Assembly: GCA_034509925.1 (NCBI GenBank)
Contig: CM067538.1
Coordinates: 2,789,001 to 2,853,000, forward strand
Origin: Hirudinaria manillensis
Taxonomy: Eukaryota > Annelida > Clitellata > Hirudinida > Hirudinidae
Direction of reading: 5' to 3'
DNA: 64,000 bases
Part shown: positions 58,800-64,000 of the stretch, in pieces
Numbering within the stretch: position 1 is the stretch's first letter
How the letters are laid out: every line of letters starts with the position of its first letter
Made by a program: the position numbers and the translations under genes
Notes under the pieces: generated by a model
Database searches by the model: none
What the model saw: only the letters and a program-made list of their open reading frames with translations
Told to the model about the DNA's origin: nothing

Positions 58800-61700
58800 T
58801 GTAATCAGAGAGATGGCATATTAGCAAATTATTTATTTAATTGATACAACTGTAATTAATTTGGTTTTTTAAAAATTTATAATATAAATAATGGCATGTT
58901 ATTTATTATTGTACTATTTTTTTTATTTAGAATATTTTCAATATTTTCAAGTAATCGTAGATTCGAGAATTTCGAAAATTAGCTAGAATTTTTGAATACT
59001 TTTAAATATATTAATAAATTCACAACATTTAATTATTTGGAAAACAATTTTATAATTAATTTAATGATAATTGCTATTTCGGAGAAGAAATAAGTTTTAA
59101 ATGCTGGTGGTTGATGCTCTTGCTTATGCGCAAGTCAAGTTTGATATTATCTTCATTTTATTACTTTTAAAACAGAACTAGAAAAAACTGCATCGTCATG
59201 ATTGCTAGCCATTTTAGTTTATCCTTTTTTGATCACTTTGATCACGGGTAACACGTGATAATGATTGCTCTATATTTTAAATATTGTTGACGTTTGAAGC
59301 GATTTTCCACATTTCTTAAGAACTTAGATTCAGTCTGGTGAACTACCACGCTGTCTGAACCTATTTCATGAAGATTCCATGAATGTATTTGAATTACGCC
59401 TGCAACCGACAACTATGATGCAAGGAAGTGCCGATTTTTGTGATTTGGTGGTTGCGAATTACTCATAGCAAAAGCACGTGGTTCTAGAACTTTCCCACTC
59501 CTACCACTTACTGGTTATTATGTTAGCCATTCCAATGAAGCTTAATAACATTAATAATTTTCATCACTATCAATCAATCGATCAATTATATTCTAAACGT
59601 TTTTTGGAACATCTCGGGATGCATGAGAATCCTATTATCGTCTCCAGTTTATAGAATCTGGATTCAGTTCATGTGGTGGAGAAAAGCTTTGCACAGACGA
59701 AAATATCGGATCCCATTCCATGTTCGTTTGAATCCGATTGTGCGGAATGGCACAACATCTCGTGTTATCACGTATAATTCTCCAAATTCTTTCAATCAGT
59801 TCAGTTATATATCAATGCATGTGCATATTTAATTTATTCATCCCATTTCTAATTGAACACTGAAGATTGCAGTTCAACTGTAAATATCTTCTCATCTTTC
59901 TGAAGTTCTGCTTAAATGATTACTTGGGATAATAAGCTATTGAGAAAATCAAGTATTCTGTTTTGCATGACAATGTGAAAAGTATCCTTCAAAGTACATT
60001 TAGATTATTATTAACGATAATAATTGTAATATTGTTATATAATAATGTTAATGTCCTTTGTGCAGATCTAGTAGGACAAATTTAGATTGAGTAGACTTCT
60101 GATTAAATAGTATTTAAAGGAATGTCTTGGAATATGGTTTTAAATTAAAGTGTTATGAAAGCTGTTAGTAATTGTTTCTTTGTTCATCTTAAGCATTGAA
60201 CTATGAATCTAGACTTTTAAAAATATAGATTTTCATTAAATTATCTTGATTTTTTTATATAAAATTAATTAAAAGGTGATTACTTATTTGTGATTTGATT
60301 ATTTATTAAGCACATTAAATTTGTCAAAATTGAAAATATAAGGTGAAAGTTCAAAGTGAATTTAATAAACATTTGATAACATTTAATGATCAGAACATCA
60401 TGAACATCACAAGCACACGACACGTGGTAAAGAGTTTCACAGCTAATTAAGAGATGATATTTTTCATGGATTAACACATCGGACTTTCACTGACACTTTT
60501 GTCTCTCTCTCTGAGATGTTTGCAATATTTTCGGATTAATAAAAGTGCCATACAGAAAAAAAGTGTTGCTTATAGCTTATGTACAATAGACATTGTATTG
60601 AGTGCATAATCGTTGTAATCACTTGAGAGTTGAACTCTCAAGGCTTGACATTTCCTATGCCAATCAACTTCGTGAATCACATGCAATTAACACGTCGATT
60701 GGCGATCGGAAGTGACTTGCTGAAGATTTCCGTAGTTTACATTCTTTGTTTGGTGTTGGAATAGCTGTGAATCAGTCATTCTATTTGCGGAGATTGTTCC
60801 AGATAACTTTGTGGTATCGATCAGAAATAATATTAGATGATAGAATTGGGATGATTTTCTATTATAAGCACCCATTGATTTGATAATTGATTTCATCATG
60901 ATGTGAGACGTTTGAAAAGAACAGTGATCTCCATTAGGCATAACAAAGAGATTATGCAAGAATTAAGGAAGAAGTAGGAATTAAAAGCATTTGTGAGTTT
61001 ATTTGTGTTGCTGAACGCAAAACTTATTGAGAAAAAGTAACTTTTAAGACTTTTAGTCCATTTTCTCTTGTTTGCTTCGTTAGGTATGCATTCAATAAGG
61101 ATTGATTATTATTCGATACCCGTCATTACTATCAAGTCTCTTGTAGACCCTACACTATTTTTTGCGTATAGGCCCCGAGCTCAGATAAATAGCAAGAGGA
61201 TCCATTGTAAAGTTACTATGAATTATGAACATCATTATTAACGATAGTAACGATATCATTATAAGTTTTAAAATAATGAATGCCATGAATGCAGCTGCTA
61301 CTAAGCTGGTTCCAGTTTATTGTAAAGATCTTAAAAGGTTCTATGAAAGTGCAAGAAGAAAAAGAAGAAGAAGACGACGACGAAGATATTCCCCAAGTTA
61401 CAACAAAATAATTTTACAAAATCTCTTACTGAGTGGAATATTTATTTATTTATAAACGGTCAGACAGAATTCATATACATCTTCCACAATCTACATTCAA
61501 TACCGGCTCGAAATCATCATACATAATACGAATCACAATAGTTTCAAACATCAGTTTTTGCTAAAGTCCTTTGATGGTCACTTGGCACGTTATTGTTCAA
61601 TTCCTGGGTTCGTATGTCGCTTGCCTTAGAAAAACAATTATTTATTTATTTACTTATCAAAAAGTTACAGTAAGTAATAGGGATGTACACAGAGGTCTAA

Positions 61701-61806
61701 CACATTATTTCTCTAACTTGGTTTGCACCCTTATCCATATCCTAACTTAGTGAGATTAATAATATATTTATTATACATATGAATACATTAAGAATATAAA
61801 GTATTA
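58800..61806. other. Intergenic, no gene seen
   Basis: AT-rich. A GAAGAAGAAGACGACGACGA run at 61365-61385 gives an Arg run in one frame. A segment ending in cctgggttcgtatgtcgctt near 61605 with a following ATTT run faintly resembles a SINE. Nothing else is supported. Confidence 0.5.
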
Positions 61807-64000
61807 TCAACAATAAGTGTAATAAAAAATTAAATTTACTATAAAAATGGCAGTTTGTAAAAATAATAATAATAATAATAATAACAAGCGTTTCCGAACC
61901 TTTTTGAAGTCAATCATCTCCAAAGGCAATGATGTTTTGTTCAAAACTTTATCAGAACAATTGAAATCTTTGCTGAAGAAGTCGTAACTTGCCATCAAGT
62001 CAGGATCGATCTTGGCTTCTTTCAATCCTCCTGATAAAATTAAGTTTCATTTAATTTAAAATTATTTTTAATTACATTTTTATTTACATTATTTATTCAA
62101 ATATATATATAAATATATTCAATTTGGACAATTAATAATCTTCGGTTTAATCGTTAGAAAGGTTTCAGTTAGGTCTCTGACAACTTTAAGTTTGATTGAA
62201 TTTGGTTCTCCATCGTAGTAGTAGGCTTTATGAAATTTATACAAGTTCACTTAAATGAAGCAAAATATCATAAAATCAAACTAAAATTCAGAAAAATTTA
62301 TTGCTTACCTGTGCATAGGCTCACCAAAAGGCCGACAGTTACGGTGATAACGAAACCCAAGAAGGAATACAATAAATAGGAGAGAGAGTACATGACGTAC
62401 AGGGGATTCCTATTAAATTTTAAAATAACATTTATCAGATTTATCAGATGAAAATAAACTGATCGGGGCTTTGAAGCCTCAAGACATTGTCGATAATGTC
62501 GAGACCAAGACGGGTCGTGTCTTGCCTCGAGGCAGGGTTTGTCTCGATCCTGTGTTGACAAGATCTTGGTAGGAGATTGGACCGACTAATCTTAACAATA
62601 ATTTTAAGCATTATAAAATATTGAAACAATTACTTCATATAAGCTTCGGCATCTGAAGAATCGTTGAAGATGAATGTTGTTGATTCAAAAGTTGAATCGA
62701 TTTGAGTTGTCAAGTTGTCCATCAACTTGTTGATGTTGTTGTTGACTGTTGAGAAGTTGGAACACGACGATGTTGTCGTCGGAAGTATTTCGTTGTTTTG
62801 GTTGGTCAGAATGGAGCCTATTGCAACCCAGCAAGTCAGAACAATACCCGACACGCAACCCGCTATAGCTCCCTAAAAGCATAATTTTCTTCATTTCAGA
62901 ATAAATAAGACTTTCATAATAATTTCTCGAGTAATTTATCAATTGTAAACACATTTATACATGTTATATTCTTATCGTTGTTAATGTTTTTAATAGTATT
63001 AAAGGTGTGTTTATTTCTTTTAGTATTTTTACTATAAATATCTATTATAAACATATTCAAATGAAACCTTCGCGTTGGCACATCTGAAGAACATGCCCAT
63101 CATGAAAATCCCAAACAGGGGACCATAAATTGTGCCCGTCACAACGCTAACTGCCTGTTTATAAAACAAATTAATTTTATAAAACAAATTAATTTTATAA
63201 ATTCACGACTAAAATGTTGCTTCATATTCTGCATCACCTTATCTTTATCACTAATCACCGTAATCGTGATTAAAAATAAATTATTACAAATTATCAGCAA
63301 TAATTTCTAAAAAAAACGGTCGAAGTTTACATTTACTAATTTATTTTTATTTATTTATTTTCAAATTTATTTATTTACTAATTTAATTCGATTGCAATTC
63401 AAATGAAATTTGTCTTTAAACAGATTTTGTTTACAATTTACAATTTACTAGCAATCGATCCACGCACACTTCACACTCACCTGCAGTACGTGAGGACCCA
63501 AGAACTTTGTAAGGAATGCCATACCGATTGCAATTCCTCCAAAAATAACGACTGAAAAAAGAAATTCAAAATAAATTTTTAACGACAACCATCTTGTGAA
63601 TCATTCCCCTATATTTTAATTTATATTTTATTTTATTTTTATACAGGGTTGCACTTCAATGCTGAATAAGAAACGCTTAAATGAAAGTTCAAGGTCACTG
63701 AATACTAATTAAAAATCACTTACCAAGGATTTTTGTGACGAGAGCCTTCTTGGAGTCGTGAAGATGTTTGAAGAACTTTTTGAGGATGTCCTGCCAAGTC
63801 ACTGCAGCTGCCGAGTTCAACGAACTGGACATGGTACTGGAGTGATTAAATATTCATTAATATTTAAATATGTTAATCAAATATCAAATAATAGTAACGA
63901 TTAATATTAAAATACGTTAATTGCTAAAACAACCTCAGTGCTCCCCCGTACAGGACGGAAATGAACAATCCCGGAAATCCCGGATAATTTAGGACATCCA
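61807..64000 (-). CDS. SLC5-family sodium-coupled transporter, 3' portion (SMCT/SMVT-like)
   Basis: Plasma-membrane Na+-coupled solute transporter with the LeuT-type sodium symporter fold. Minus-strand exons: 64000-63934 (runs off the window), 63836-63724, 63551-63481, 63154-63068, 62872-62634, 62409-62309 and 62030 to about 61807; all phases fit. Residues in order: NYPGFPGLFISVLYGGALST and MSSSLNSAAAVTWQDILKKF, the conserved sodium-site helix of the family, then AIGMAFLTKFLG, TIYGPLFGIFMMGMFFRCAN, GAIAGCVSGIVLTCWVAIGS (TM helices), a long Asn/Thr/Ser-rich extracellular loop with several N-glycosylation sites, then a last TM (YSFLGFVITVTVGLLVSL) and a cytoplasmic tail. The SSSLNS..AVTW signature fits the SLC5A5/6/8/12 subgroup; the substrate (monocarboxylates, iodide or biotin) cannot be told. 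The final Leu run comes from a TTA repeat, so the true C-terminus may be slightly upstream. Confidence 0.88.

Overview
This is animal nuclear DNA from an AT-rich genome with many short introns and very heavy simple-sequence content, mostly (AAT)n/(ATT)n and ATGATG-type runs. The orthologues I recognise (OTX homeobox, ZW10 kinetochore protein, thioester-protein/alpha-2-macroglobulin family, EF-1alpha, SLC5 transporter, U3 snoRNA) point to a bilaterian invertebrate. Gene structure and repeats would suit a spiralian, but I cannot fix the phylum from sequence alone.

Layout. 0-8 kb, plus strand: coiled-coil exons (146-2315) leading in compatible phase into a nearly complete ZW10 gene (3015-7850). 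9.3-13.1 kb, minus strand: a Gln/Cys-repeat protein gene and a Cys/Pro-repeat protein gene. 16.4-25.2 kb, minus strand: an OTX homeobox gene whose homeodomain exon is preceded, 16 bp beyond its splice acceptor, by the (AAT)n tail of a 5'-truncated R2/R4-type retrotransposon. 25.9-26.4 kb, minus strand: a small two-transmembrane ORF with its own poly(A) signal. 26.5-35 kb: almost pure repeat and AT-rich sequence. 35.4-36.1 kb: a scrambled p97/VCP pseudogene. 37.5 kb, minus strand: a second Cys/Pro-repeat gene. 38.3-40.1 kb, minus strand: EF-1alpha copy A. 42.5-43.6 kb, minus strand: two tandem U3 snoRNA genes. 45.0-45.9 kb: relics of a TEP exon and of a cathepsin Z gene. 46.5-53.9 kb, minus strand: a compact gene of about 36 coding exons for a thioester-protein-family member that has lost the thioester motif. 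56.7-58.5 kb, minus strand: EF-1alpha copy B. 61.8-64.0 kb, minus strand: the 3' part of an SLC5 sodium-coupled transporter running off the window.

There is no operon-like logic; neighbours are functionally unrelated. The most informative patterns are paralogous pairs. The two EF-1alpha genes have identical length from ATG to stop, introns included, yet unrelated promoters and 3' flanks. The two Cys/Pro-repeat genes share a conserved upstream element. The two U3 genes carry a compensatory stem change. Both recognisable non-LTR fragments sit in TAA repeats, which fits TAA-targeted insertion of the Dong/R4 kind. All gene models were read by eye from splice signals and family similarity; exon edges marked 'about' may be off by a few bases.
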